Assembly: GCA_947034885.2 (NCBI GenBank)
Contig: OX344753.2
Location: forward strand, 13,826,001 to 13,890,000
From: Thuidium tamariscinum
Taxonomy: Eukaryota; Streptophyta; Bryopsida; Hypnales; Thuidiaceae
Direction of reading: 5' to 3'
DNA length: 64,000 nucleotides
The notes below the pieces were generated by a model that saw only the letters and a program-made list of their open reading frames with translations, had not been told where the DNA came from and did not search any database. Below are positions 17,039 through 28,043 of this stretch, one piece after another. The position numbers and the translations under genes were made by a program. Numbering within the stretch: the stretch's first letter is position 1; each line of letters begins with the position of its first letter.

Positions 17039-17257
17039 TTTATTACAACACTGTCAAAAGTTTTAGAGATACCGGTGACATTAGAGATTAATCAAAAAGG
17101 TCTCCCCAATTTGAACGAAGGGTGCCAAAGGAAAGTTTATCAAAGAATAAGTTAGTAGAAAAGAAACACAACACCACACTTCATTAGACCATAATTTTGG
17201 TGCTTCAAGGGTTTTTGTCTTGAGAGTTCTTTTTATCAAACTCCATCTCCATCATTA

Positions 17258-17530
17258 AGGTAGGTACACCCAAAATGGCACCTGACCTTAAAGCGCTCTG
17301 TACAACGTGCATAGATTTTCAAAATCAATCATGTACCCAGACTGTAGATGGCGCTTTCAGAAACACACTTTGACTGTTAATAACTTTTGCATACGGTATC
17401 CAAATCCATTGTTCTTTAGTGCGTTGGAACATGCTTTCACTCACCAACAAGACTGTGAAAAAATTTGAACAATATAATAACAGGAACTAGTCACAATATA
17501 AGAAACTGGCGCTTTTGGGTGTACCTACCT
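17258..17530. mobile_element. TA-flanked MITE, AGGTAGGTACACC family, copy A (273 bp)
   Basis: The inverted termini are AGGTAGGTACACCCAAAA and its complement ending GTGTACCTACCT, immediately flanked by TA on both sides (17256-57 and 17531-32). The interior has no reading frame and shares blocks with the copies at 19507, 35471 and 58705: a 'GCCATCTAC' or 'GATGGCGCTTT' segment, and a central stretch about ATACGGTATCCAAAT. TA duplication is typical of Tc1/mariner (Stowaway-like) MITEs, but these ends are not the Stowaway consensus. Confidence 0.75.
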
Positions 17531-17532
17531 TA

Positions 17533-18448
17533 GCGGTGTTGCAATTAGATACATGCCTTAACTCATAAAAGATGTCTCAGACGTTTAGTGTCCAATGAAT
17601 GACCAGGAATCCTCTTGTGTAGGTCAAAACTATAACTATTCAACTTTAAAATTAAGGGTCAAAAGTGGAGATCCTCTATAGTAGGTTGACTTAAAATGAG
17701 TTCTTTTGGATTTTTTTATACCAATGATTCCCACAATTTTAGAAGAGGTGGTTTTCACAAAGATCCCTCATGTCTTTCTAGGATTAATCGAAAAGGTCTC
17801 TCTAGTTTGAACCAAGGGTGCCAAAGGAAACTTTAACCAAGAATAGTAGAAAAGAACCACAACACCAAACTTCATTAGACTATAATTTTAGTACTTCAAG
17901 GCGTTTTGTCTTGAGAGTTTTTTTTTTTTTTTCAAACTTGAGCTCCTAGTCCCTCATTGCACACACTCAATGATTAATTGTAACATTAAATCCCTCATTT
18001 AGAAACAATATTTTAGTATTTTTAATGAAGGATATTGGTTGTACGTGGACTTATAATCATCATTGTCCAAAATGCCACACCTATATTTTGGCCAAAGAGA
18101 AACACTAAAACTTAAATATTGATGACACAAGTTGTCTACAACTATAACAAGAAGGTTTTGAGAGAGTAAAGTGTTGATTTTGGGTACACCTACAAACAAT
18201 TATTTAAATTTGTATAACTTACTGATACAATGTCCAAATGATGATACATTGTAAAGTACATTGAAATCCCTTTTCACTTGGCAAGCAAATTTAATACACT
18301 TCAAGGAAATGTAGTCATTTTTTGTCAATTTGGACATTTTTTTGGTCAATTTGGACAATTTTCTATCGATTCGGACACTATTTGTCAATTTGGACAATGT
18401 TTTATTGTAGTGATAAAAAATAATTTATGTCATAGAATAGTAAGTCTA
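17533..18448. other. AT-rich intergenic DNA with short 'TTTGTCAATTTGGACA' repeats
   Basis: The segment 17770-17930 repeats sequence found at 17090-17230 (GGTCTCTCTAGTTTGAACCAAGGG region), so a local duplication surrounds MITE copy A. At 18315-18400 a roughly 20-bp motif, TTTGTCAATTTGGACA, occurs about four times in degenerate form. The same motif recurs near 46870. No gene is supported. Confidence 0.5.
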
Positions 18449-19391
18449 TCCCCTAAAGGTTTTTGACTATGTTTCTACCAAAATCACTCCAAAACTTGGA
18501 TTTCTAATATAAGAGCAGTTTTTTTTCTTAAAAACATTTTTTGACATATTTAACTGTAGGATCTTGTAGTTAGGTGGTTTGAAAAGATGTGAAAAAAACT
18601 TCAGAAATTTTCACCATGTAGATTGCAAGATTTTAACATTTGAACTAGTGAAAATCCTTTTTTTATCCGTGCAAAAATCCGGGCAGCTGCTTTTCACAAG
18701 GTCACATTTGTAGGATAAAATGCTCAAAATGATGGTTACTCTTTGAATTCATTTTACAATGCAAGTTGTCTATACGCTCAAAAAAATTCAAATCATTTGG
18801 AATTGTCTAACATATAGGAAAAAAATAGTTAGTAGAAAGAAGTAGAAAATGCTTTAAAATACTAAATTGTGAACAATTTATTTATAAAAATAAAAAATGT
18901 CAATCCCAATGGTTAAAATATTGTAATAAACAATCTTCACTCAATTTTTTAGTTTTTTTTCAAAAATATTAAAAATTTAATTAAATATAGAATTTCAAAC
19001 TTTTGTGTAGAGTAGAGATTCTATACCTACCCGCAAACTACCCCAAACTAAACTTCCTCATAACTTTTGACTCATTTATCGAAATGGAATGATTCAAAGC
19101 TTTCCACATAGATAAAAATCTAATAAATAAATTTAAAATTTAAAATTTTTTTTAAAGTAATTTTTAAAGAAGTTTTTTTTCTGCCCAGGCTACCCGCAGT
19201 TCAAACAAAACAACATATCATGCCATAACTTCTTAACTGTGTAGTCAAAAGTTATGAAAATTGTTGGAACTTGAAGCTACTCCTTGGACACATGTTGTGT
19301 GAAATTTTCAAAAAAATAAAAACTCCATTCATAGTGGGCTGCCCAAAATCACTATGTTGCCAAAAAACACAGTTCAAGGCTTTAGGAGATA
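18449..19391. mobile_element. Degenerate TTAA-family element (reverse orientation)
   Basis: The interior matches 56294-57220 along its length: CCCCTAAAGGTTTTTGACTA at the left, ACTCATTTATCGAAATGGAA in the middle, then ATGTTGCCAAAAAACAC near the right. The terminal TTAA sequences are eroded here (TCTATCCCC at the left, TTTAGGAGATATT at the right), so this is an old copy. Confidence 0.55.
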
Positions 19392-19506
19392 TTCAATTGC
19401 TATTAGTGTTGATTTTGAGTACACTTACCTTACAAGGTACCAATAATCCTTTGCCTCTGTCTCTTTTGAAGTGGTTAATTTTGTATTTGATGACCTCTTC
19501 AAAGTA

Positions 19507-19769
19507 AGGTAGGTACACCCAAAAGCGCCACTTATTCATACTGAGCCTAGTTCCTGATATTAATGAGTTCAAATGCTTGTTGGCAAGTGAAAGCATGTTC
19601 CAACGCACCAAAGAACGCAAGATTTGGATACCATATGCAAAAGTTATTAACAGTCAAAGTCTGTTTCTAAAAGTGCCATCTACAGTCTGTGAACATGACT
19701 GATTTCGGAAATGTATGTGCACTATAGATGGCGCTTTTAGGAACAGGGCGCTTTTGGGTGTACCCACCT
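19507..19769. mobile_element. TA-flanked MITE, AGGTAGGTACACC family, copy B (263 bp)
   Basis: The termini are AGGTAGGTACACCCAAAAGC and GCGCTTTTGGGTGTACCCACCT, with TA on each side (19505-06 and 19770-71). The interior is shared with copy A, including GGATACCATATGCAAAAGTT and ATAGATGGCGCTTTT. Confidence 0.78.
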
Positions 19770-19771
19770 TA

Positions 19772-20774
19772 ATTGAAAATCTTCAATTCCAAATACAAAT
19801 CCACTTGTCCAAAGTTGTCCAGCAAGGAGGGGATCCAAGCTTAGATGCACGGCAGTTGCACTGAAGGTCATGTTGCTGTTTTTTGAGCCCACCCATTTTT
19901 GATTCCTATGCCACTTGTAATGCAATTGCTTGACCCCTTCTTCCAATCTCTTCTGTAAGTTGATGCACTCCCAATTTCCCCACTCAAGCATGTTCACGGA
20001 ATCAATCAGCTGCGGAACAAGTCTACAAATCAGACATTGGAAAAGCAATATCCAAGGTGGGTACCTCCAAACCACCACTTTTTGCTACTATGTCTAGTTA
20101 CAATTATTATTATAAGGTAGGTGGCTCTAAAAGCAACCTGGCTCTAAAAGTGACCTCTAACACAGAGGTATATTTTGCTTTCTTCAACGTACAAATAGTG
20201 TGCATTTCAACATTCAAGGGGTCACTTCAAGAAACCATTGTATTTCAACTTCAAAAATTCATAATTAATTCCTCAGAGGTTCAAAAAATAGGAAATGACT
20301 TGGATTGGATGCCATTTCCATTAATCTCTCTAGGAAAATTTATTAAAAATTATTTCAAGGAGTTTAGCTTCCTCAAAATTTCAATCATCTCTTAAAAGGT
20401 CACTTTAAGAGCGCACTACCTTATTGGTCAAAATTTTATATTTTTCTCATTGGTAAATGGAAGGAAGTTCCAACACACCAAAGATGCGACATTTGGATAC
20501 CATGTGCATAAGTTATTGAGAATCAAAGTTTTTTTTAGTAGAGGTTGTAAAATCATTTCTTATGTCCATATAGATTTTAAAGATGTACATGGAGTGATGA
20601 TGGTGGTTTTAAATAGGGTGTGATTTTGGGTGAATCCACCTGAACACAAGGTACAATAACCTTGTTCTAAAAGGTTTAAAATTAGCATTTGTGCATGGGT
20701 CCTAGTAACCTTGTAAGGATGGATTGAAGCCATTGATTTCAAGCGTCATTGTCCATCACTCTATTTGCATGGTT
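19772..20774. other. Intergenic DNA with partial or nested MITE copies
   Basis: Around 20055 (AAGGTGGGTACCTCCAAACC) and 20113 (AAGGTAGGTGGCTCTAAAAG) there are left-end-like sequences. 20455-20640 carries the right half of an AGGTAGG-family MITE (GGATACCATGTGCATAAGTT, ending near GGGTGAATCCACCT). The block therefore looks like nested, decayed insertions. No gene is supported. Confidence 0.45.
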
Positions 20775-20998
20775 GCTAGTATATGAGCATAGAAAGTTTG
20801 AGCCTATGAGCCTAGAATTCTATACACCTATAGTATAGGTGTCTATATTATAGCCACCTCAATGGTTATAGTATATCTATATTCTAAACACCTATATTAT
20901 AGGTGTTTATGTTAAAAACACCTTCAATGAGTGTAGGATACTTACTTATACTTAAGCTTAAGGCTGATAGGCTCACACTTCTATGCTTACATACTAGC
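20775..20998. mobile_element. Palindromic MITE with GCTAGTATATGAGCATAG ends (about 224 bp)
   Basis: The left end GCTAGTATATGAGCATAGAA mirrors the right end TTCTATGCTTACATACTAGC. The interior also contains short self-complementary pieces such as ACACCTATAATATAGGTGTT-type sequence. A related copy lies at about 47800-47990. The target duplication is not clear. Confidence 0.65.
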
Positions 20999-20999
20999 G

Positions 21000-22279
21000 T
21001 CATTGATGCCATATTACAAGTAGATATGAATGAAAAAACTTACATGTTTATTTGTCAAAGATAAAGTGATATGTCTATATTAAGTCATAAAAGATTTCAA
21101 ATTCTCCATATTCTTCAAATTTTTCAATTGGACTAGAACCAAACTTGATAAGCTTTGTTTCATTAGTTCAACTCAAATTCAAAAAATATTACTTTTTTGC
21201 CAAAAATTCACATCTAAAGTAAATAGTAGGAAATGGTTCAGATACACTACAAGGGATATTGTGCATTTAGGTGTCTTCATCTTTAAAAACCCAATAATAC
21301 TATTATGAGAAAATTTACAATATTATTTACTAAAAATATACTCAAGCAACTTCAATGAAACAAATTTGATGAAAAAACACTTAAAAAAATTCTTAGGTTT
21401 AGTCATCCAAATGGACACCTAGTGTTGGCAACAATGTTCTAAAGTTAACCCTCAAACAATGGAGCTTATTACTATTGTATGCGAAGGTTTGATTCAATAG
21501 TTTATTGCAGAAATTGAATTTCCATGTCAAATTTCTAAAGATCCACATCACTTCAAACCACTCACAAGTTGACAAGTTTTTTCTTTTTTTTTCCCTTCCA
21601 AAAATGACTTAATTTTTTACCAAATCTAACCTTCACATACAGTATATAATTTATTTCAATTTTTTTTCTTTGTTTCCTCTATTTTTTATCTAAGTTTGAG
21701 TGAGGGTTATTTTATTTTATTTTTTCAAAAATCAAACCACATATTTTCTATTAGTCATAAAAATTTCAAATTTATCAATGATAATTTCAATTTATTATGA
21801 TTTTTTAAAGAAAAGTGAAAAAAATTATATCAAATTCAAAATCAGCTCAAATAAACTTGAAAATTTTCTTTACAGGTGTTGTCCCTGCAAAGAATATTTT
21901 TAAGTGAACGTAATTTCTGTATAAAGTTTTAAATAAAAAATCAGTAGACCATAATAATATGTCCAATATTCAAAATGCAATAAAATCCTTAACTTTAGGA
22001 ATTTCAAAGTGGAGTAGAAACTTGACTTATTAACATTCATTTCATTAGTTAGGCTCAAATTCCAATTCCAAAAAGAGCATTCCCATGATTCAAATTTAGA
22101 TGAAGACAAAAGAAATAGGATTTATCAAAAAACACCAGAAAAGCTATCAATATATCCAAAGAAAGTTGGATGTTTTACGTGTTTTTAAACAAGATCTTTT
22201 GGGATAAAACAAGATCTTTTGTCATCCCAAAACCACATTTGAACTAATCCAACATTCTAGCTAGAGTTGACCTTTATAG
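21000..22279. other. AT-rich intergenic DNA, no gene seen
   Basis: No reading frame here has coding character, and no complete repeat was delimited. Confidence 0.45.
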
Positions 22280-22500
22280 AATTGACCCAATACCAAGGGC
22301 TTGTTTTTGAGAGAATCTTCATATTAGTGTTTCAATTACTCAACAATAGAACAACTTCTTAAAATCATTCTCTTCATTTCCAAGAGACTTTCAAAGGATT
22401 GATTCAATAAGAAAGGCTTACTTTTGAGAGAATCCTCATCTTTGTATCTCTAATATTCAACTATAGACCAACTTTGAAATACCATTCTCTTCATTTTGAA
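22280..22500. repeat. Diverged tandem duplication, about 117-bp unit, two copies
   Basis: The block around 22281-22396 (GGGCTTGTTTTTGAGAGAAT, then CATTCTCTTCATTT) is repeated at 22397-22500 (AGGCTTACTTTTGAGAGAAT, then CATTCTCTTCATTT). Confidence 0.65.
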
Positions 22501-22600
22501 AAGGTGTATAGACTATGTATTATGCTATTTTTGGTTTCAAAATTACAATGTATAACCATGGAAATCATCCATTTTGATATTGGGGGAATCATTGGTATAA

Positions 22601-22860
22601 AAAATCCAAAAGCATTCATTAAAATTCAAAGTACCATAGAAGATCTCCCATTTCTACCCCTAATAGTTCTAAAGATGAATAGTTGTACTTCTATCCTACA
22701 AAGGAGACTTCCTTATCATTTATGAGTATTAAAAAAATTCAAAAGCACTCATTACAAGTCAAAGTACCATAGAAGATCTCTCCTTTCCACCTCTAATTTT
22801 GGAAATGAATAATTGCACTTCTATCCTACAAAGGAGACTTATTTATCATTCATCAAACCC
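22601..22860. repeat. Tandem duplication, about 133-bp unit, two copies
   Basis: 22601-22733 and 22734-22860 share AAAGTACCATAGAAGATCTC and CTTCTATCCTACAAAGGAGA in the same order. The CTTCTATCCTACA motif also appears near 56235, so the unit is part of a dispersed repeat. Confidence 0.75.
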
Positions 22861-24003
22861 CAAATGTCGACCTCAATGTTTATCAATTATTTAGGTCTTT
22901 CCTTCTTGCTCAATTTCTCAAATGCCACTAACTTTGTCCACAAGCCATGAAGGATAATTCATTTTTGGAGCACCTACAATTATTTTTTCCCCATTTATTA
23001 TGAAGCACCAAAGTGATGATATTCAAAGTTGTAGTGGTGCTCCAAATTTCAACATTCATTCACATACTAGATAGAAAATATCACATTGGCACATATCACA
23101 AATCCATTATTTTCTTTTCATTCACAATCTAGCAATTTCATCCAAGATGTTTTCTTTTTAAATTTGAAGTATTTTTAACAATTTCATCCAAGATTTTACT
23201 ATTTGTGTTCCAAGGGTGTGGTGCAAGACCTATTAAGGTAGAACCACCTATAACCAATAGGCTCCCCATAGTCAACCTTTTGATGGACGTATTTCCAACC
23301 AAGGCTAGAATGAGTTTTTTTCTCATTTTTAAAGTTGGGACTAAAAATTCATGGCACATGTTCCAATGTAGTGTACAAGAAAGTAGAAAAGAGTGAGTAA
23401 AAATGTATTTTTTTGCGTGATCGAAATTAGAAGACTCCACAGATTGGTATTTGGTCAAGTACACTTTATGCCTTCTAAAATTCATAGTAATTTCAATTCA
23501 TATGATAAAATTACCAAAGTTTTGGGAATCCCCATCATTTTTATCTTTACACCTCTGAAAATATTTTTTTTGCTTTGCACTACACTAGATCATGCCTAAA
23601 ATACCTTAAATGATCGGTTACGGGTGGTTCTACCTTACTTTGGTGCAAATGGCCCACAAATGGCCTCCCCAAAGTCGCTACAAATTTACAAAGCCCAGTG
23701 ATTAGTATTCAATTAAGAGATGTGCTGGGACACTCTATTAAAGTTATCTTCCAACAAAGTAGCACATGGCATATCATCAAAATCATATAGCAGTTGCCAA
23801 ATTTATATTGTCTTACCAAAACTTCTGCACAAACAGACACTTCACATAATAGAACACAAATATTAGAATCCGAGTGGAGAAAAAGTGTCCCATTGTTGAA
23901 CGTTCACCCTGCTGCAAGATGCCCAAAGAAATGGAAATGACTTGTTCCAGAATTCAGTCCTGTTGAGCACAAGTCTGGAAGTTTACCTATTCAATTTATG
24001 TCA
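22861..24003. other. Intergenic DNA with a dispersed repeat
   Basis: 22975-23150 contains a repeat (GTGGTGCTCCAAATTTC, GAAAATATCACATTGGCACATAT) that recurs at 59400-59540, and reversed at about 42260-42420 and 45660-45725. No gene is supported. Non-repetitive sequence begins near 23640. Confidence 0.5.
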
Positions 24004-24255
24004 CAACCACAAGTGTATGAGAACTACAGTAGAACCTCTCTAAGTTGGTCCTCTATAAGCCAATAGATATCTGTAAGCCAATGTTGTTAGATTAATACTA
24101 GACAAGGCCACATTACAAATATTATGTGGCAACCACAAGTGTATGAGAACTATAGTAGAACCTCTGTAAGTTAGTTTTCTATAAACCAATAAACCTCTGT
24201 AAGCCAATGTTGTCAGACTAGTATTGGATAAGGCCACATTACAAATGTTATGAAT
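24004..24255. repeat. 126-bp tandem duplication covering the left end of a MITE
   Basis: The unit starting CAACCACAAGTGTATGAGAA at 24004 recurs at 24130, a period of 126 bp. Each copy contains about 23 bp that lies outside the MITE plus the MITE left end, so the duplication probably arose after insertion. Confidence 0.75.
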
Positions 24256-24344
24256 ACAACTGACTGTCTATAAAACAATAAAGCTCTCTTATTTTGATGT
24301 TGTCAAACCAGCCCTGGACCTGTTGGTTTAGAGAGGTTCTACAG
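24027..24344. mobile_element. pogo/Emigrant-like MITE (318 bp, TA-flanked)
   Basis: The left terminus CAGTAGAACCTCTCTAAGTT and the right terminus TTTAGAGAGGTTCTACAG are inverted and each abuts TA. The end sequence closely resembles CAGTAAAACCTCTATAA, the terminus I recall for the Arabidopsis Emigrant/pogo-like MITEs. The interior has repeated CTCTGTAAGCCAATG motifs and no reading frame. Confidence 0.72.
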
Positions 24345-26300
24345 TAGCTCACTTAGTGGGCAAGCACTGAGAACACTGAATTTCAAGGTTCCTGCTGCTA
24401 CAGCCAGTAATGCATGTAGAAAAAGAAAAGGAAGAGCACTTCAGCGAACTAACATACTGTCTCCAAGGTGGCTGCAATCAAACCTCGACTGCCAATTACA
24501 CTCCCTGAAAGTGGGATGCTTCTCACATAAACTCTTCATAGACCTGATAAACCAGCCCAAGTAATTAAAAACAACAGATTTTCAAAGCCAATGATAATAA
24601 CATTTTATGAGAAAATAATAACAAGCTCTGAATTGCTTTCAAAGTAATGGCAACCTACTCAAACTTCCTCTCAGCAGATGCAGCACTGTTAATGCAAAGC
24701 CTCCTCCCCTAGGTCCAGAGTCAAATAAATCTAAAAGTTGAATTCTACATCTTGCGAGACTAAAAGAAGAAGACTCTTAAACCTGTAAGGTACGGCACAT
24801 TAATTTTAACATGGTTTTTGACAGATATATTGAGCTGTGGAGAGGTAGCTCTTTGGGTACAAGAGCCAAAGCCGTGCAGACCAAATTTTTTTATCACTAT
24901 GACTATGACTGAATTTCTCTAATGCAATTTCAAAGTAGAGGGTGTAGACCACTATACAGCAAGTAACAACAAACAACCTCATATTTCCATTGAAATATCA
25001 ATGACTCTAGACATTTATCAATGTCATGCTTACTCCACTCGGTGATTGAAGGAAACCGGGTGTATGAACAGATGAGTTGCAGTGGCAATTGATAACAGGG
25101 GTCAATAGATCGTATCTGATCCGGTCCCAAAATGGTTTTAGTATTCTCTACCTTAGCAGATGATGACCTTGTACTGGAAAATTTTGACTCTGGAACTGCA
25201 ATCCTACACTCTTCTCAGAAATAATGAAACCCTAAAATCCATGGCTACAATCTGATAATCATATTGAACGAAAAACTTAAACTCTGAAATCTGGAGCATT
25301 TCCAATATCAGCAGACCCGCAACAACCCTGTCTGAAGTTATCCAGGACAAAGGGTTTATGCACACCTCAATCAGAAAGGGAACTCGCATTGATCTGTAAA
25401 ATGCAAGTACAGAGAAAAATTCCATATGGAAATGGAGACTCTATTTTCGAAGTGCTCAACTGCTGAAAAGACCAAGGCTTTAAGGTTTTAAGTGATCATT
25501 TTGGCACAAAAAAATTCAGATGGGGTAAGAAAATCATATCACCGTAACACTTACTTGGAATTGAATTGGCTCTTCTTTCTTTCAAGAACAAACAACCCAT
25601 GCCACGAGAATCAATTGCAATGAAGAGCATTATATGTCTCAGTAAATAAACGAATGAAAGATCTCATATGATCTACTCAAAATCGATTGAAATGCAGATT
25701 AAGTACCTTCATATAAGTTATCACCAGGTATCTCTCACCACAGGCGGTCTCCTTGCAAGTCCCGAAGCAGCAGGGGTTCGGCTGTTGGTGTCGTCGTTCA
25801 CTCCGGCTTCCTTGCAAATCTCATAATGCGAAAGTCATATTGATCATTTCCAAACTTTCTAACGAGAGAATGCAATTTAACAGTTGGAATGCGTCAAATT
25901 TATTTGGATACGAAATCCTTCATGGCAGTAAAAAAATGAAAAATGAAAAAATATAGCGATTTCCCACACTGACTTTTCCAAAAATCACTAAACTTAACCA
26001 AGCAGGAATCCTAAACCCTAAAATTGCCAGAACAAACTCCATCTCTCTGCCTTTGAGCATCATCCTGAGTCCTACGTTCTCGACTACAATTCATATCTTA
26101 GCAGTTCTACACGCCATTACTCAAAATCCACTGCAAAAAATAAAAAAGTCACGGTTAAGAAACAAGGGAGCTTCAGAAACTTTACCAAACAGCATAACTT
26201 AACTGAGAAAAAATTGAAACCCTAGTTTGTGAGTGACCCTAATGAATGAGAGCCCTAGAGAAGCATCCCTGGTTCTTTTGAATATTCGTTTTGGTCGTTT
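24345..26300 (-). other. Non-repetitive block, possible minus-strand transcript, unrecognised
   Basis: This stretch has the richer composition of the gene islands. On the minus strand it carries several open stretches bounded by splice-like sites. 25195-24978 is preceded by TGCAG and followed by GAG|GTTG (about 72 codons containing GPDQIRSIDPCYQL). 24759-24659 is preceded by TTTTAG and followed by A|GTAGGT (contains LLDLFDSGPRGGG). Another lies around 24550-24450, and one around 25835-25714 contains NPCCFGTCKETACGERY. I could not chain them in one consistent phase and recognise no family. It may be a non-coding transcript, a diverged pseudogene or a gene whose exons I misjudged. Confidence 0.3.
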
Positions 26301-28043
26301 GTCATGCCCCACCCTACCAACACGACAGGACTGAAAAAGGTGCCTTTAAATAATATAGAAAGCGCTCATGATATGTACAATAACTGAGAACGCAAGGCGA
26401 CAGATTCAGGAAAGAAGAAGAGACACGGGCGCCGGCTCTCTCACTCCCAGTGAAAGAAGGAGTTTGCGTAGCCGTAAGGAAGCGTGCCCGCTCTAGTGCC
26501 CACGAAGGTGACCGTTTGCCGCCCTCCTGCTGGAGTTCCTCACTTCGGATTTTCTGCGGTCGTGAAGGATGAGTAGTTGGAAATCTCTTTAGTTGGGCAC
26601 TTACTGGCTATGGCGGAATTAAGTTAGTGGTTGAGCGGTGGTCCCGAGGCCATCCGGTACAGGGTCCTTGCGTTTTGCACTTATTGACTGATTTCGTTGC
26701 TATTCTGGGTCACTGTCGAGGTAATGTGTGTTTGGGTGATACCTGTGTCCCGGAGCGGTAGCGATTCCAGTCTGTTTTGAATCCTCTTCCTTTTTGACAT
26801 TGGCGTTAGTATTAGGTCATGTCTTGATTGGAAATAACAGATATCTCCTTCGCCGTAGATGCTGTTTTCCTCTTTGGAAGGAGTTCCCATTTTTCTTCTT
26901 CTTCTTCTTTTTCTTCTTTACCCACAGTTGCGATGATTGAAACTGTTCGCATACCCTGTTTCTGAGTTGGTGATTGACCGCAAACTTCCCTCCCTCCTGT
27001 GTTGGGGTTGCGGCTTTTTCCTCTCTGCTCGAAAATCTGAATTTATGCCAGTTCCGTGGTCCTGAAGTGACCTCGGTCTGAATTCGTTCTCTCCAATTTT
27101 TCTGTGATTTGTTTTTCTTTCTATTTTCTCTATCCTGATGCTCCTTAGTCTTGAGGAACCTCGATCTGTCTTCTATCTCGAAGCTAGAGCCTTTGTCATC
27201 CTTCAATCCGAAATATGACACCATGTTTTCTCGAATGTGTTACTATTGCTGCCGCAGGTCGTTGATGTCACGCTCAGGCGACGGTGGTAGTGCAGGTTGG
27301 ATTGACTGGAGCGCAAGTCTGACGAGCATAGAAATTTGAGTTTTCCGCCAGTGTTTTGGCGGATTGGCTGCTCTGACTCTAGCAATGGTGAGAATTGGCG
27401 AGAAACCCTGATTCGGATTGTCAACGTGACAGAAGTTGTCCATTCGTTCACTTTGGTTTGTGTTATGATCGAGTTGAGAGGGAGTGGAAATCATGTTGCC
27501 TCCCTCAAGTACGCACTTAGGGTTCATTGTTCATTGTCGTCCAGAGAAAGCCGAGCGTTGTCTTCATCAGCTGCCTCACATTTCAAACCAAGGTTGTTAA
27601 TACTGGGTTAAGGAAGTGAGATTTTGTGTGTAGATTAGTTTTCTACAGGGCGATCAGGGTAATAAGTGTACTTTGAGTCGAATGTGGGAACTCACCAATT
27701 ATTTGAGCGGGCTATGCTTTGCATTACACTTAGCCTTACAGTACGATACTATTGATAGAAAATGATCAAGCGAACCAGCTGCCAGTTTCTAACTACTGAT
27801 TCTTGCCTGGTACTCTTTGCACATTTTCTAAGACCTGTTCTGTATGTGTTTACGATCAGGGAGACATTAGATTTTGTGCCCGGAGTCGCGTCCCGATTTC
27901 TAGCAATTTTATGGATTCGACTGCGACTCTCGATTGCCCTTATGGAAGTCAGCTGCTGGCTTGATAAAGAGGAGTTTTGCAGAGAGTGACTTCGAGGCTC
28001 TTAACATTAAAAGCGGGCTCGTACCTCGACCATTGATTGTATA
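26301..28043 (+). promoter_or_regulatory. Upstream region and probable leader of the PRT1-like gene
   Basis: The GC-richer, non-repetitive composition runs from about 26.3 kb to the start codon, as expected for promoter plus a long or spliced 5' leader. A CTT microsatellite lies at about 26894-26920. A TTTTGCAG near 27976-27982 could be the acceptor of a 5'UTR intron. Frames on either strand between 26.7 and 27.6 kb show no family resemblance and are not called. Confidence 0.45.
27911..27964 (+). other. Short upstream ORF (17 codons) before the PRT1-like start
   Basis: ATG at 27911 opens a 17-residue frame (MDSTATLDCPYGSQLLA) closing at 27962-27964, 80 bases before the main start codon. If it lies in the mature leader it could reduce translation of the main frame. 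If the acceptor-like TTTTGCAG just downstream is used, it would be intronic. Confidence 0.3.

Noticed and set aside
24575-24642. Possible C/D box snoRNA on the + strand (ATGATAA, CTGA, AAAGC/GCTTT ends)
   Set aside because: The C box has a mismatch at a key base, no guide match to rRNA could be established, and the surrounding putative transcript is on the other strand.
26817-27224. Minus-strand 135-codon frame with a lysine run
   Set aside because: The lysine run is simply the CTT microsatellite read in reverse, and nothing else supports a gene.
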